Positions 49,406 to 58,714 of a DNA stretch of 64,000 bases are shown in pieces. Below the pieces are notes generated by a model. That model saw only the letters and a list, made by a program, of their open reading frames with translations. It searched no databases and had not been told where the DNA came from. The position numbers were made by a program, and so were the translations under genes. This DNA is from UBA11740 sp035635855 (lineage in GTDB: Bacteria; Acidobacteriota; Blastocatellia; Pyrinomonadales; Pyrinomonadaceae): NCBI GenBank assembly GCA_035635855.1, contig DASQAF010000023.1:190801-254800 (forward strand), given 5' to 3'. Each line of letters starts with the position of its first letter. The stretch's first letter is position 1.

Positions 49406-51940
49406 ATGCCAAGATTGAACTGGAAGAGTCTGATACTCGTCGCTGGCGTAAGCGCCATAGGTTTCGCGTTACTAATAGTCGCCGTCACCTCTGCTCTTAG
49501 ACTACCCCTGATGGGTTGGAGCGGCCTTGGTTCTTTCGCCGTGCTGCTGATCCTAACGGTCGCATGCAGCAGGTTCACGGTACCCGTCACGAACGTGGAC
49601 GGTGTCAGCGAAAGCAACAAGTCGGTCGCCGACGCGTTTATCTTCCTCGCAGTCATGATGTATACCCTCGCGCCCGCTAACAACCTGGGCCCGGCAATTA
49701 TCCTCGCGGCAATCGTTGGCTTCGTTTCCTCCTTCTCTTTTGCCAAGCGCATGACCACCGTTTTTGCAATCGGCAGTTTGATCATTTCTACGTTCGTAGC
49801 TTCTTTGGTTTACAGAACACTGCTGCTGAGTCTTGCAGGTGGGGCTTTAACCGGAAACAGCAGCGAGGTCGTCCTTGATCTATTGCTCTTTCCGCTGTGC
49901 GTATTCGGAATTGTTCAATATGCATTGAGCACGTTTGGCACGATTGCGTTCCATGCCTTCCATTCAGGCAAAGGCGGGATTACGGTTTCTCCCGAAAGTT
50001 TGATCTGGACCTTCATCACTCAGGTAGCGAATGTTACCTCGGCGGCCTTGTTGTACTCCGCTATCCATGGCGGCGGCCTTCCGTTCCTCTTCGTAGGCGT
50101 ACTGATCGTCGGATTGGTGCACTTGCTCTATCGATTCAACGAAAAACGGGTCGGCGAGGTGACTCGCGCCCAGGCCGAAAAGGTCCGCTATATGGAAGAG
50201 ATCGCCAATCTTCACATGAACACCATCGAATCGCTGGCAATTGCCATCGACGCGAAGGATCAGACAACGCACGGCCATGTTCGCCGCACGCAAATTTACG
50301 CTACTGAGATGGGAAGACTGCTCAAAGTGAGCGAGTCGGAGTTAAGAGCACTGGTCGCCGGCGCCTTGCTGCATGACATCGGCAAGTTGGCTGTTCCGGA
50401 GTACATCCTCAACAAACCCGGCAAGCTGACAGAAGCGGAATTCGCAAAAATGAAGATTCACCCCACGGTCGGCGGGGACATCCTCAAACGGGTCAACTTT
50501 CCGTACCCCGTCGAAGACATTGTTCGCTATCACCATGAAAAATGGGATGGCAGCGGTTACCCGAAAGGCCTCAAGGCCGAAAAGATCCCTCTGGTGGCGC
50601 GGATCATCTCAGTTGTCGATTTTTATGACGCCACGCGCTGTGACCGCCCATATCGGAAAGGCATGAAGCGCGAGGAGTCATTGTCGTTGTTGCACAAGAT
50701 GACGGGTTCGTCATTCGATCCAAAGGTGGTCGAGCTATTCAGCAAGCATGTGACCGAATTCGACAAATTGATCGGTAACGAAGACATTCAGGAACAGGTC
50801 GCCTCGCAGGACCTCGACCTGATAACCAAGACCAAGCCCGATGCCGGATTGGCCTCGGACATTCTGGGTTCGCCTGATCACAGCCTCGGCTTTAGATCCA
50901 TTACGGAGGCCCAGCGAGAAGTCTTCGCGCTTCACGAAATAGCTCAAACAATCGGCTCGTCCCTGAACATGAACGACACGGTGACGTTGGTTTCCAACAA
51001 ACTGCGCGCGATTGTCCCATTTGATACCTGCATCATTTTTATAGTCGACGATCGGTCCGGTAAGGCCATCGCCATGCACGTTGTCGGCGACCACGCAGAG
51101 CTGTTCGAGCGCCGCCGCATCAGTATCGGAGACGGAATTACGGGCTGGGCGATCGCCAACAATCGCTCAATGTGCAACTCTTCGCCGGAACTTGATTTGG
51201 TTGGCCTGTCCGACGAGATCGCCAAGCACTATCGGAGCGTACTGGTCTCGCCACTAATTCGCGAAGACGGCGCTTTCGGCGCCATCACTCTGTATTCCAA
51301 GGGCCGCACGTCATACACAACGGAACACGTCCGGCTGCTTGAGTCCGTTGCCCAGCACGCGGCCTCGGCGCTAAACAACGCCATCACCTTTGAGAAGACG
51401 AAAGAAAGCGCGCTCACCGACCCGCTGACAGAGTTACCCAATGCGCGCGGCTTCTACATGATGCTGGAGCAAAGGTTGGCTGAATGTCAGCGCTTGAACC
51501 GAGAGTCACTTGCGCTAATTAGCATGGATGTCGATGACTTCAAGATGATCAATGACCAGTGGGGGCACGCCATCGGAGATCGCCTGCTGGCCAGCGTGGC
51601 GCGCGTCATTCGGAAAGAGCTACGGCAAATGGACATTCTGTCGCGTTACGCCGGAGACGAGTTCGTGGCGATCATGCCCATGGCCTCCCGATCGATGGCC
51701 GAAAGCATCGCCGAGCGTATTCGCAAAGCGGTTATAGACCACAGCTTCTCTGTCAGAACCGGTAAGTCTGTCACGGTTGCGATTAGCACCGGCATCGCGA
51801 GTTTCCCGGACGACGGTGAAAACACTGAAGAGTTGCTGACCAGTGCCGCGCGGAGCATGCAGCAGCAAAAACACATGCGAAAGAACCTGCACAATCTCGC
51901 GACGATGCCGACTCCAGCGCGAATAGATCATTACACCTGA
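49406..51940 (+). CDS. HD-GYP / GAF / GGDEF c-di-GMP signalling protein
   Basis: 844 residues. The N-terminal 250 residues contain about seven membrane helices (MASE-like sensor). The HD-GYP phosphodiesterase follows: HGHVRRTQIYATEMGRL, LLHDIGKLAVPEYILNKPGK, IHPTVGGDIL, VRYHHEKWDGSGYPKGLKAE. A GAF domain spans about 520-655 (FDTCIIFIVDDRSGKAIAMH). The C-terminal diguanylate cyclase has TDPLTELPNARGF, MDVDDFKMINDQWGHAIGD and YAGDEFVAIMP, where the signature is AGDEF, a variant active in some enzymes. Both making and breaking of c-di-GMP are thus encoded in one chain. A terminator follows the gene. Confidence 0.93.
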   Translation: MPRLNWKSLILVAGVSAIGFALLIVAVTSALRLPLMGWSGLGSFAVLLILTVACSRFTVPVTNVDGVSESNKSVADAFIFLAVMMYTLAPANNLGPAIILAAIVGFVSSFSFAKRMTTVFAIGSLIISTFVASLVYRTLLLSLAGGALTGNSSEVVLDLLLFPLCVFGIVQYALSTFGTIAFHAFHSGKGGITVSPESLIWTFITQVANVTSAALLYSAIHGGGLPFLFVGVLIVGLVHLLYRFNEKRVGEVTRAQAEKVRYMEEIANLHMNTIESLAIAIDAKDQTTHGHVRRTQIYATEMGRLLKVSESELRALVAGALLHDIGKLAVPEYILNKPGKLTEAEFAKMKIHPTVGGDILKRVNFPYPVEDIVRYHHEKWDGSGYPKGLKAEKIPLVARIISVVDFYDATRCDRPYRKGMKREESLSLLHKMTGSSFDPKVVELFSKHVTEFDKLIGNEDIQEQVASQDLDLITKTKPDAGLASDILGSPDHSLGFRSITEAQREVFALHEIAQTIGSSLNMNDTVTLVSNKLRAIVPFDTCIIFIVDDRSGKAIAMHVVGDHAELFERRRISIGDGITGWAIANNRSMCNSSPELDLVGLSDEIAKHYRSVLVSPLIREDGAFGAITLYSKGRTSYTTEHVRLLESVAQHAASALNNAITFEKTKESALTDPLTELPNARGFYMMLEQRLAECQRLNRESLALISMDVDDFKMINDQWGHAIGDRLLASVARVIRKELRQMDILSRYAGDEFVAIMPMASRSMAESIAERIRKAVIDHSFSVRTGKSVTVAISTGIASFPDDGENTEELLTSAARSMQQQKHMRKNLHNLATMPTPARIDHYT

Positions 51941-51961
51941 GCTGCAATCACGGCTTTATTG

Positions 51962-51995
51962 GGCACGCCATGCTTCTCGCTGGCGTGCCTTTTTT
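51962..51995 (+). terminator. Rho-independent terminator after the HD-GYP gene
   Basis: A perfect 9-bp stem GGCACGCCA / TGGCGTGCC with a 10-base loop, followed by six T (51990-51995). It lies 21 bases after the stop codon. Confidence 0.9.
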
Positions 51996-52006
51996 CTTTC
52001 TCTATT

Positions 52007-52034
52007 TTGCCTGACCGCAGGTCTCGCGTATAAT
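52007..52034 (+). promoter_or_regulatory. Sigma-70-type promoter of the pyruvate dehydrogenase genes
   Basis: -35 TTGCCT (52007-52012), 16-base spacer, -10 TATAAT (52029-52034). The transcript would start near 52041 and carry a 70-base leader with a GGCCAGC / GCTGGCC hairpin (52063-52081) before the E1 alpha start. Confidence 0.65.
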
Positions 52035-52114
52035 CGCACCAGTTAGTTCAACATGACATCCAGGCCAGCGGTAAGCTGGCCGATTCACATTAGGCAGGAA
52101 GTAACTCGTTTCAA

Positions 52115-53203
52115 ATGAGCAGCCAGACAACTGAGCGAAGAGAAAAATCGAACGCTCCGGCGGGCAGTGCGGCCGGAGTACTCGATGCGGCTGGGACCAA
52201 AGAGCGACCAGCTCGTCAGGAATCGGCTATCCAAAACGAAGACCGTGGGACTCTGATAAAGCTCTTCCATCAGATGGTCCTGATTCGCCGCTTTGAAGAG
52301 AAATGCGCTGAATCCTATAGTCTCGGCAAAATCGGCGGATTCTGTCACCTGTACATCGGCCAGGAAGCCGTGGGTGTCGGTTCCATCTCGGCAATTCGCG
52401 AAGACGATTATGTAATCACCAGCTATCGCGAACACGGGCAGGCGATCGCCAAGGGGATTTCGCCCGAGGCCGTCATGGCCGAACTTTACGGTAAAGCCGG
52501 CGGTTGTTCGGGCGGCAAGGGCGGCTCGATGCACTTGTTTGATAAGACCGTCAACTTTCTCGGCGGTCACGCGATTGTCGGCGGTCAGATTCCCCTGGCG
52601 ACGGGCGTGGCGTTTGCCAGCAAGTACCAGGAAACCGATAAGGTCACCCTGTGCTTTTTTGGCGAGGCCGCGGTCAACCAGGGAGCTTTCCACGAGTCGC
52701 TGAACATGGCCCAACTTTGGAAGCTGCCCTGCATTTACATTTGCGAAAATAATCAGTACGGGATGGGAACATCGCTGGCACGTGCGATGTCGCTGCAGAA
52801 CATAGCCGAGAAAGCATGTGCGTACGAGATGGCTTCAGAGTTCGTGGACGGCATGGACGTGATGGCTATGCGCCAGGCCACGCAACGGGCAGTGAAGCGC
52901 GCGCGCGAAACATCCCAACCAACACTGCTGGAAGCGCGCACCTATCGTTACATGGGTCATTCGATGTCCGATCCGGGAAACTATCGGACTCGTGCTGAGA
53001 TTGAAAAGTATCAGGAACGCGATCCAATCAAAATCTTCACTGCGACACTAAAGGAACAAAACATACTGTCGGACAAAGATATCTCGGACATTGAGGCTGA
53101 GGCGAAAGAGCAGATCGAGCGTGCGGTTCGGTTTGCTGAGGAGAGTCCAGAGCCCGATCCGAGCGAGCTATACACCAATGTCTACGCTAACCCGTTAAGC
53201 TGA
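52115..53203 (+). CDS. pdhA: Pyruvate dehydrogenase E1 component, alpha subunit
   Basis: 362 residues. With E1 beta it decarboxylates pyruvate on thiamine diphosphate and transfers the acetyl group to lipoyl-E2. MVLIRRFEEKCAESYSLGKI, GFCHLYIGQEAVGVGSISAI, SYREHGQAIAKG, KGGSMHLFDK and the ThDP motif FFGEAAVNQGAFHESLNMAQ with ICENNQYGMGTS are all present. The N-terminal 45 residues are extra and low in complexity. Branched-chain E1 is the main alternative; the GGCSGGKGGSMH and YGMGTS loops favour pyruvate. First gene of pdhA-pdhB-E2. Confidence 0.93.
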   Translation: MSSQTTERREKSNAPAGSAAGVLDAAGTKERPARQESAIQNEDRGTLIKLFHQMVLIRRFEEKCAESYSLGKIGGFCHLYIGQEAVGVGSISAIREDDYVITSYREHGQAIAKGISPEAVMAELYGKAGGCSGGKGGSMHLFDKTVNFLGGHAIVGGQIPLATGVAFASKYQETDKVTLCFFGEAAVNQGAFHESLNMAQLWKLPCIYICENNQYGMGTSLARAMSLQNIAEKACAYEMASEFVDGMDVMAMRQATQRAVKRARETSQPTLLEARTYRYMGHSMSDPGNYRTRAEIEKYQERDPIKIFTATLKEQNILSDKDISDIEAEAKEQIERAVRFAEESPEPDPSELYTNVYANPLS

Positions 53204-53227
53204 TTTTCGAATTCCGAGGATTGACCG

Positions 53228-54208
53228 ATGGCCGTAATGACGATGCGCGATGCTTTGAACCAGGCTCTCAAAGAAGAGCTGGCGCGCGACCCGTCTGTCT
53301 TTTTGATGGGTGAAGAAGTCGCAGAGTATCAGGGCGCTTACAAGGTCACGCGTGGCCTGCTGGATGAGTTCGGGCCCAAGCGCGTGATCGACACGCCGAT
53401 TACCGAACTCGGGTTCGCGGGACTTGGAGTCGGCGCCGCCATGGCAGGTCTGCGCCCAATCGTCGAGTTCATGACTTTTAACTTTTCGATACTGGCAACT
53501 GATCAAATAATCAACTCCGCCGCCAAGATGCTCTACATGTCCGGCGGGCAATTCAAGATTCCGATTGTCTTTCGCGGGCCGGGCGGTTCGGCCTATCAGG
53601 TTTCATCGCAGCATTCGCAGGCGCTGGAATCCTGGTACGCTTATTTTCCAGGGCTTAAGGTGGTCATGCCTTCGACGCCGGCGGACGCCAAGGGGCTCTT
53701 GAAGAGCGCCATACGTGACGACGACCCGGTCATCTTCATCGAACAGGAACGTATGTACGGCATGAAAGGAGAAGTTCCGGAAGACGAGGACTTCATCATT
53801 CCGCTGGGCGTTGCCGAGGTCAAGCGTGAAGGCAGGGACGCTACGATCATAGCGCGCTCTTTGATGGTGCCGACCGCTTTGAAAGCTGCGGAAGAACTCG
53901 AAAAAGACGGCGTGTCATGCGAAGTAATCGATCCGCGCACGATTCGACCTCTCGACATTAACGCGATCGTCGAGTCGGTGAAGAAGACCAATCGCGTAGT
54001 TATCGCCGAAGAGTCACACCCGTTTTGTGGGGTCGCCGCCGAGATCAGTGCTGAGATTAATGAGCGCGCCTTTGATTATCTCGACGCGCCGGTCAAGCGC
54101 GTCTCAGGCGCAGATGTGCCGATGCCTTACGCGAAGAACCTGGAGCGGCTCGCCATTCCGGACGTTGAGCAGATCGTGGCAGCCGTGCGCGAAGTTTCTT
54201 ATTTGTAA
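53228..54208 (+). CDS. pdhB: Pyruvate dehydrogenase E1 component, beta subunit
   Basis: 326 residues. MTMRDALNQALKEELARDPS, FLMGEEVAEYQGAYKVTRGL (with the Glu contacting ThDP), DTPITELGFAGLGVGAAMAG, QSSAK-like NSAAKMLYMSGGQF, QHSQALESWYAYFPGLKVVM and the transketolase C-terminal part IDPRTIRPLDINAIVESVKK are standard. GAGGATTG before the ATG is the ribosome-binding site. It follows E1 alpha by 24 bases. Confidence 0.95.
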   Translation: MAVMTMRDALNQALKEELARDPSVFLMGEEVAEYQGAYKVTRGLLDEFGPKRVIDTPITELGFAGLGVGAAMAGLRPIVEFMTFNFSILATDQIINSAAKMLYMSGGQFKIPIVFRGPGGSAYQVSSQHSQALESWYAYFPGLKVVMPSTPADAKGLLKSAIRDDDPVIFIEQERMYGMKGEVPEDEDFIIPLGVAEVKREGRDATIIARSLMVPTALKAAEELEKDGVSCEVIDPRTIRPLDINAIVESVKKTNRVVIAEESHPFCGVAAEISAEINERAFDYLDAPVKRVSGADVPMPYAKNLERLAIPDVEQIVAAVREVSYL

Positions 54209-54344
54209 GCTGTTAGTGGGTAGTTGTTAGTAGTCAGTTGTTCCGCACTAAGCGAGTGTTGACTACAGCGATTGAAAGACAAGCCCCGTGGGTGCCACTA
54301 ACTTCTAACAACTAACCACTGACAACTAACTACTGACCAAAGAG
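54209..54344. repeat. Dispersed repeat (TAGTCAGTTGTT-type), inverted pair
   Basis: GTTAGTGGGTAGTTGTTAGT then AGTCAGTTGTT at about 54212-54242 faces CTTCTAACAACTAACCACTG plus ACAACTAACTACTGACC at 54303-54339. Same family as 38270-38441. It splits pdhB from the E2 gene and could form a strong hairpin in the operon transcript. Confidence 0.7.
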
Positions 54345-55646
54345 ATGGCCACTCAAGTCGTAATGCCGAAGCTGTCGCCCACGATGGAAGAGGGCCAGCT
54401 TGCGCGCTGGCTCAAGAAAGAGGGCGACAAGGTTTCGATGGGCGAGCCACTAGCCGAAATCGACACCGACAAAGCCACTATGGAAATGCAGGCGCTGTCC
54501 AATGGCGTGCTGCGCAAGATTCTGATCAACGAAGGCGAAAGCGCACCACTGGGACAGCCCATCGCGATCATCGGCGAGCCCGACGAAGACATCTCTTCCC
54601 TGCTCAAATCATTTGAAAACAAAGCGGCGCAAGCTCCGTCGCCGGCAAAGGCCGAACAGCCTGAACCTGCAGCTGCAGCAAGTGAATCCGAACCATCTGC
54701 TCCTGTCGAACAAAGCCCGCAAGCTGCTCCGCCATCAAGAGACGGAGGCCGCCAGTTGATTTCGCCGATCGCCGCACGCATGGCCGCCGACGCCGGCATC
54801 AGTCTGAGTTCTCTGCAAGGCAGTGGTCCCGGCGGACGAATAGTCAAGCGAGATATTGAAGCAGCAATGACTGAAAAGCCGCGTGCCAAAGCAGCGCCGT
54901 CAGTGCCGCTGGCCGCTCTGAACCGGCCGGCCGAGAAGGGCGCCGTCTACGGTCCGTCTGCGTATCGGGACGAACCCATGAGCGAAATGCGTCGCACGAT
55001 AGCCAAGCGGCTGGTGACTTCGCTGGGGCCCGTGCCGCATTTTTTTCTCACCATTGAGATCGATATGGAGCGCGCTGCGGACCTCCGGCGCTCCATCAAC
55101 GAGCTCTATCCCGACGCCAAGCTTAGCGTTAATGACGTCATCATCAAGGTCACTGCCGCTGCTTTGATCGCTCACCCAAAAGTGAACGCCTCGTTCCAGG
55201 ACAAGACGATTCGCCACTACGAACATGCTGACATCGGCGTCGCTGTCGCTACTGATAACGGCTTGATTACACCCGTCGTGCGTTCGGCCGATTTGAAATC
55301 CTTAGTCGAGATTGCCGCCGAAGTGCGGGAATTAGCTGGTCGAGCTCGCGCGCGCAAACTCAAGCCCGAAGAATACACCGGCGCAAGTTTTTCCATCAGC
55401 AATCTGGGAATGTTCGGTATCGATGAATTCACGGCTGTCATCAATCCGCCCGAAGGCGCGATTCTCGCTGTCGGCGCCATGGCGCCCAAGCCGGTGGTTA
55501 AGGACGGATCGATCGTCGTCAGACAAACAATGCGCGTGACGATGTCATGTGATCATCGGGTGATCGACGGTGCTACGGGCGCGGAGTTTCTGCAGACATT
55601 CAAACAAATACTCGAGAATCCGCTTTATCTATTTCTGAGCCAGTAA
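54345..55646 (+). CDS. pdhC: Dihydrolipoamide acetyltransferase (E2) of pyruvate dehydrogenase
   Basis: 433 residues. One lipoyl domain at the N-terminus with the modified Lys in AEIDTDKATMEMQ (K44 region), a Pro/Ala-rich linker, a peripheral-subunit-binding domain (ISPIAARMAADAGISLSSLQ, GPGGRIVKRDI), and the catalytic core with YTGASFSISNLGMFGIDEF and the active-site His in TMSCDHRVIDGATGAEFL. Takes the acetyl group from E1 to CoA. No E3 gene is present in this cluster. Followed by a rho-independent terminator. Confidence 0.95.
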   Translation: MATQVVMPKLSPTMEEGQLARWLKKEGDKVSMGEPLAEIDTDKATMEMQALSNGVLRKILINEGESAPLGQPIAIIGEPDEDISSLLKSFENKAAQAPSPAKAEQPEPAAAASESEPSAPVEQSPQAAPPSRDGGRQLISPIAARMAADAGISLSSLQGSGPGGRIVKRDIEAAMTEKPRAKAAPSVPLAALNRPAEKGAVYGPSAYRDEPMSEMRRTIAKRLVTSLGPVPHFFLTIEIDMERAADLRRSINELYPDAKLSVNDVIIKVTAAALIAHPKVNASFQDKTIRHYEHADIGVAVATDNGLITPVVRSADLKSLVEIAAEVRELAGRARARKLKPEEYTGASFSISNLGMFGIDEFTAVINPPEGAILAVGAMAPKPVVKDGSIVVRQTMRVTMSCDHRVIDGATGAEFLQTFKQILENPLYLFLSQ

Positions 55647-55682
55647 GGGTTTAGAGTTCAACCTTTAGGTTGCTGACTCAGC

Positions 55683-55710
55683 ATCGGGATTTTCTCCCGA
55701 TCTTTTTTTT
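55683..55710 (+). terminator. Rho-independent terminator after E2
   Basis: Stem ATCGGGA / TCCCGAT (7 bp) around a TTTTC loop, followed by eight T (55703-55710), 37 bases after the E2 stop codon. Confidence 0.88.
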
Positions 55711-55730
55711 GCCCAGATTTCGATTTCGCA

Positions 55731-56672
55731 GTGAGCAAACCAACGCCAGAATCGTCTTCAGCGCCGCACCTGGCTTTGATTGCCGTCCAGGTAATGTTTG
55801 CGACGTGGCCTATCGTAGGAAAAATTGCTCTGCGCGCGGTGCCCAGCGTTGCTCTGGTCGCTTTTCGTGTAGCCGGCGCGGCGTTGGCCTTCATCCTGAT
55901 CGGCGCAATTCGTGGCCGCGTGGGCACAATTCAAAAACGCGATTGGCCTTTGCTGGTCGCTTCCAGCTTGCTCGGTGTGGTTTTGAATCAGTGGCTGTTC
56001 GTGAAAGGACTGTCACTCACTACGGTGATCAATGCGACGCTACTGGGCACCACGATTCCGATCTTCACCCTGCTGGTTAGTATAACTTTGCGGACGGACC
56101 GGGCCTCGTTGCGGCGAATCCTGGGAATCCTTCTGTCGGCCGGCGGCGTCGTGTATCTGATCGGGCCGGGAAGCGTAGAGTTTTCGTCAGCCACGCGCCT
56201 TGGTGATTTGCTGATCGTGACTAATTCGCTTTGTTATGGGACCTATATCGCCATCTCGAAAGATCTGATGACGCGTTACAGCGCGCTAACCGTCATTACC
56301 TGGTTTTTCATCGTCGGCAGTGTCGCTACTATGCCGGTCGGCGTGATGAGTATCTCGCATGTCCCTTTAGCTAGCGTCAGCGCCACCGTCTGGTTGGCGG
56401 TCGCCTACATCGTAGTGGTGCCCACGGTGGGTGCCTATTACCTGAACGCCTGGGCCCTCGGGCGCGTAACACCAAGTACGGTCGCGGTCTATATCTATCT
56501 ACAGCCGTTGATTGCGTTCTCGCTGGCGCCCCTCTTGCTGGGCGAGAATCTGAATTGGCGAACGATTGTCGCAGCGGCGCTGATATTTGCCGGCGTGCTG
56601 GTGGTCACACGGCGCGGACGAAGTCGGGCTATAAGGGATGTGTCCGAACATCCTGAAGCTTTCGGACACTAG
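55731..56672 (+). CDS. EamA-family (DMT) transporter
   Basis: 313 residues with ten predicted membrane helices in two EamA repeats: LALIAVQVMFATWPIVGKI, LLVASSLLGVVLNQWLFVKG, LSLTTVINATLLGTTIPIF in the first, LLIVTNSLCYGTYIAISK, VAYIVVVPTVGAYYLNAWAL and VAVYIYLQPLIAFSLAPLLL in the second. Family members export metabolites or import small solutes; the substrate is unknown. The GTG at 55731 is the start; there is no better ATG. It follows the terminator directly. Confidence 0.88.
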   Translation: MSKPTPESSSAPHLALIAVQVMFATWPIVGKIALRAVPSVALVAFRVAGAALAFILIGAIRGRVGTIQKRDWPLLVASSLLGVVLNQWLFVKGLSLTTVINATLLGTTIPIFTLLVSITLRTDRASLRRILGILLSAGGVVYLIGPGSVEFSSATRLGDLLIVTNSLCYGTYIAISKDLMTRYSALTVITWFFIVGSVATMPVGVMSISHVPLASVSATVWLAVAYIVVVPTVGAYYLNAWALGRVTPSTVAVYIYLQPLIAFSLAPLLLGENLNWRTIVAAALIFAGVLVVTRRGRSRAIRDVSEHPEAFGH

Positions 56673-56705
56673 CTTCTGCCTGGTACCATAGGGCGATCCA
56701 GTTCG

Positions 56706-57230
56706 TCAGTTCCTGCGGTCGTCAACGATGTAATCCGGCCACTCGTCTACCTCTTTTTGAGGCGCGACAATCGAGGTCTTCAAGAATGGTTTAGCCTGTA
56801 AGGGCATGTGCTGGAGGATCTCCGCCAGCAGGTGAATCATGGTCAAGCGATCCTCACCGGCATCAATAGTACGCCTGCCGGCCCTCTGGAAGATAAAACG
56901 CGATTCGCCTGACCGATGCAGGGTGACTAATTCTTCCTCCTCTGCCCCTTGACGCAAGGCTTGACGAAGAGCGCGGCGAGCTTTCGTGATTTCATCGTCG
57001 GACATTTCCATCAGCGAGCGGCACTCTGCGGCCACATCAAAGACTTCGCGGATTGTTTCGGGCGAAAGCTTCATCGTGTCCGCAATTTCTTCAAACACGC
57101 CGTCAATTATGATGAGAGTGGCCAACAAAAAGTGGACCGGCTCGATTCGTGGACTGCCGGCGAGACAGGCTTCGACATTGGCAATGTTCCAGGCCAACTC
57201 GACCGAAGGATGTATCTCGATTCGTCTCAT
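56706..57230 (-). CDS. Stand-alone Clp N-terminal-like domain protein
   Basis: 174 residues. EIHPSVELAWNIANVEACLA with GSPRIEPVHFLLATLIIID is the first Clp_N repeat as in ClpA/ClpC, and AGEDRLTMIHLLAEILQHM resembles the second. The middle segment is a charged helix. No ATPase domain is attached, so it may act as an adaptor or partner for a Clp unfoldase. The stop lies 34 bases from the convergent EamA transporter gene. Start at the ATG 57230. Confidence 0.75.
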   Translation of the reverse strand: MRRIEIHPSVELAWNIANVEACLAGSPRIEPVHFLLATLIIIDGVFEEIADTMKLSPETIREVFDVAAECRSLMEMSDDEITKARRALRQALRQGAEEEELVTLHRSGESRFIFQRAGRRTIDAGEDRLTMIHLLAEILQHMPLQAKPFLKTSIVAPQKEVDEWPDYIVDDRRN

Positions 57231-57444
57231 CGCCTCAATACATCTGTTGCCTCAAATGAGATGAGCCAATAATGCACGATCGACGCGCATTTTTCCAAAA
57301 CATGCCAATGACCGCGTTGGATCAGGAACCGGATACATCAGACATTTGGCCGGGGGGTCCCATTTCTCTAAAGTTTGGAGTTCAGAACCGCGAAGCGGTG
57401 TCGGCCTCCAGCCCAACGTTGCTGAAGGCTACGTTGGGTAACGC
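57231..57444. other. Intergenic region, no gene seen
   Basis: 214 bases. A + strand frame of 95 codons (57272-57559) overlaps the small zinc-ribbon gene antisense and has no protein-like features. Nothing else was found. Confidence 0.4.
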
Positions 57445-57657
57445 TTACCGCAGGTTGCTCTGGCAGGCGCGGCAGTTCGTCCGGCGTTTGGCGTTAAGTG
57501 TTCCGCACGCCGCGCATCTCAGGTACATCGCGCGCGCGAAGAAGTGCGTGACGGCATAGCTACCGCCGAGAATCGCGATAGCTATGCCGATATTTAGCAG
57601 AGTCTCTTTCAGGGTTCTCTTTGTTCGCCAGCTTGGGTGAAAACAGTCTTTAGTCAG
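57445..57657 (-). CDS. Small membrane protein with C-terminal zinc ribbon, non-standard start
   Basis: About 70 residues. One membrane helix (LLNIGIAIAILGGSYAVTHF) is followed by a zinc ribbon with paired Cys: YLRCAACGTLNAKRRTNCRA and CQSNLR, ending at TAA (57445-57447). The codon pattern looks coding, but the frame has no ATG, GTG or TTG before the membrane helix. A CTG at 57657, right after an in-frame TAG, is the only candidate. The gene may start there, or the sequence may carry a small lesion. It lies 37 bases downstream of the stress-protein gene on the same strand. Function unknown. Confidence 0.5.
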   Translation of the reverse strand: MTKDCFHPSWRTKRTLKETLLNIGIAIAILGGSYAVTHFFARAMYLRCAACGTLNAKRRTNCRACQSNLR

Positions 57658-57694
57658 CTATTGCCCGGAAACCACCCGCTCTGAGAAGTTGTTT

Positions 57695-58510
57695 TCACGC
57701 CGCACGCTGCTTATCTTTCGCTTTCGCCGGCACCTTGTAGGTTTCTACAGTGTAGGTCAGATACCGTTGCCCGCGGTCATAGCCCTTTCGAAAGGCTGGC
57801 GTAGCCGAATCAGCACCGTACTTCCGCTGTAAGTTCGCAGCCTCGTCTTCAGACGATTTTCCGCGCCGGTTCGGATGCAGGGCAGCCTCGAAGCCGAGAC
57901 GATACTTGGCTTCGTCCACTTTGAAATCTCCGCCCTGACTCGTGTAGTGCTCCTGCTCCGCTCCACGTAAACCGATCCACCATTCCTCGCGGGCGGCGTC
58001 GACCGTCTCAGCACCGGCGTGCTTCAGTTCAGCGCGAGCATTTTCTGCGATTTGCTCATCGTCCGCAAACGCGATTACGACCGAGCGCCCGCGTCTGAGC
58101 GCGTCTTCGTAAAGATAAAGCTCATCGTGCGGTAGTCCCTGATCGATCGCCTTCTCAAGCGCATCGCCGGCGAATGCTCCTGCGGCTGCGCCACCGGCTC
58201 CAAAGATCGCCGCGCCGAGCAATCCCAACGCCAGGACCGGGCCCACGCCCGGCACCAGAAAAGTCGCCACGGCAACGCCGGCGCTGGCGCCGCCGGCCAC
58301 GCCGAGCGCCGCGCCCACCGTGCCGCCAACCGCCCGCCCCATGCCTGGCTGTTCAGCGTCGCTGGTGGGAACGCGCGCTTCAAATTCGGTCTCAGATGTG
58401 TGCGGTGAGAGTACACTGATTTTATCTTCCGCGATTCCCAACGATTTCAGAATCGCCGCGGCGCGCCTGGCGTCCGCCGATGAATTGAAAATTCCCACGA
58501 TGCTTTGCAT
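57695..58510 (-). CDS. GspM-like glycine-zipper protein (general stress type)
   Basis: 271 residues. The N-terminal domain SIVGIFNSSADARRAAAILK (about 1-90) resembles the general stress protein 17M fold. A long Gly/Ala zipper follows (AVGGTVGAALGVAGGASAGV, then LGLLGAAIFGAGGAAAGAFA), which may insert in membranes. A second similar domain (DELYLYEDALRRGRSVVIAF) and a C-terminal soluble part (YRLGFEAALHPNRRGKS) complete it. The ATG at 58510 has AGGAGGAA 9 bases upstream. A role in stress is inferred. Confidence 0.85.
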   Translation of the reverse strand: MQSIVGIFNSSADARRAAAILKSLGIAEDKISVLSPHTSETEFEARVPTSDAEQPGMGRAVGGTVGAALGVAGGASAGVAVATFLVPGVGPVLALGLLGAAIFGAGGAAAGAFAGDALEKAIDQGLPHDELYLYEDALRRGRSVVIAFADDEQIAENARAELKHAGAETVDAAREEWWIGLRGAEQEHYTSQGGDFKVDEAKYRLGFEAALHPNRRGKSSEDEAANLQRKYGADSATPAFRKGYDRGQRYLTYTVETYKVPAKAKDKQRAA

Positions 58511-58714
58511 GTGCTGGTTCCTCCTGCTGAAATCTGCACGCGTGCGCTGTGCCATGAATGCGGTCGCTTGGCGCTGACATAGTTAGGTAATAGAAAGATC
58601 ACTCCAAAATAATTCCTAAACGAAAGTAAACAGTCATTGAGCGAGCCAGAGCGCCTGTGTTAAGGTAAGACTCGATCGGAAGACCGCATCCGCAACAGGA
58701 GTGATTGTAGCAAA

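Noticed and set aside
57272..57559. A + strand frame of 95 codons
   Set aside because: Antisense to the zinc-ribbon frame and lacking motif or ribosome-binding site.
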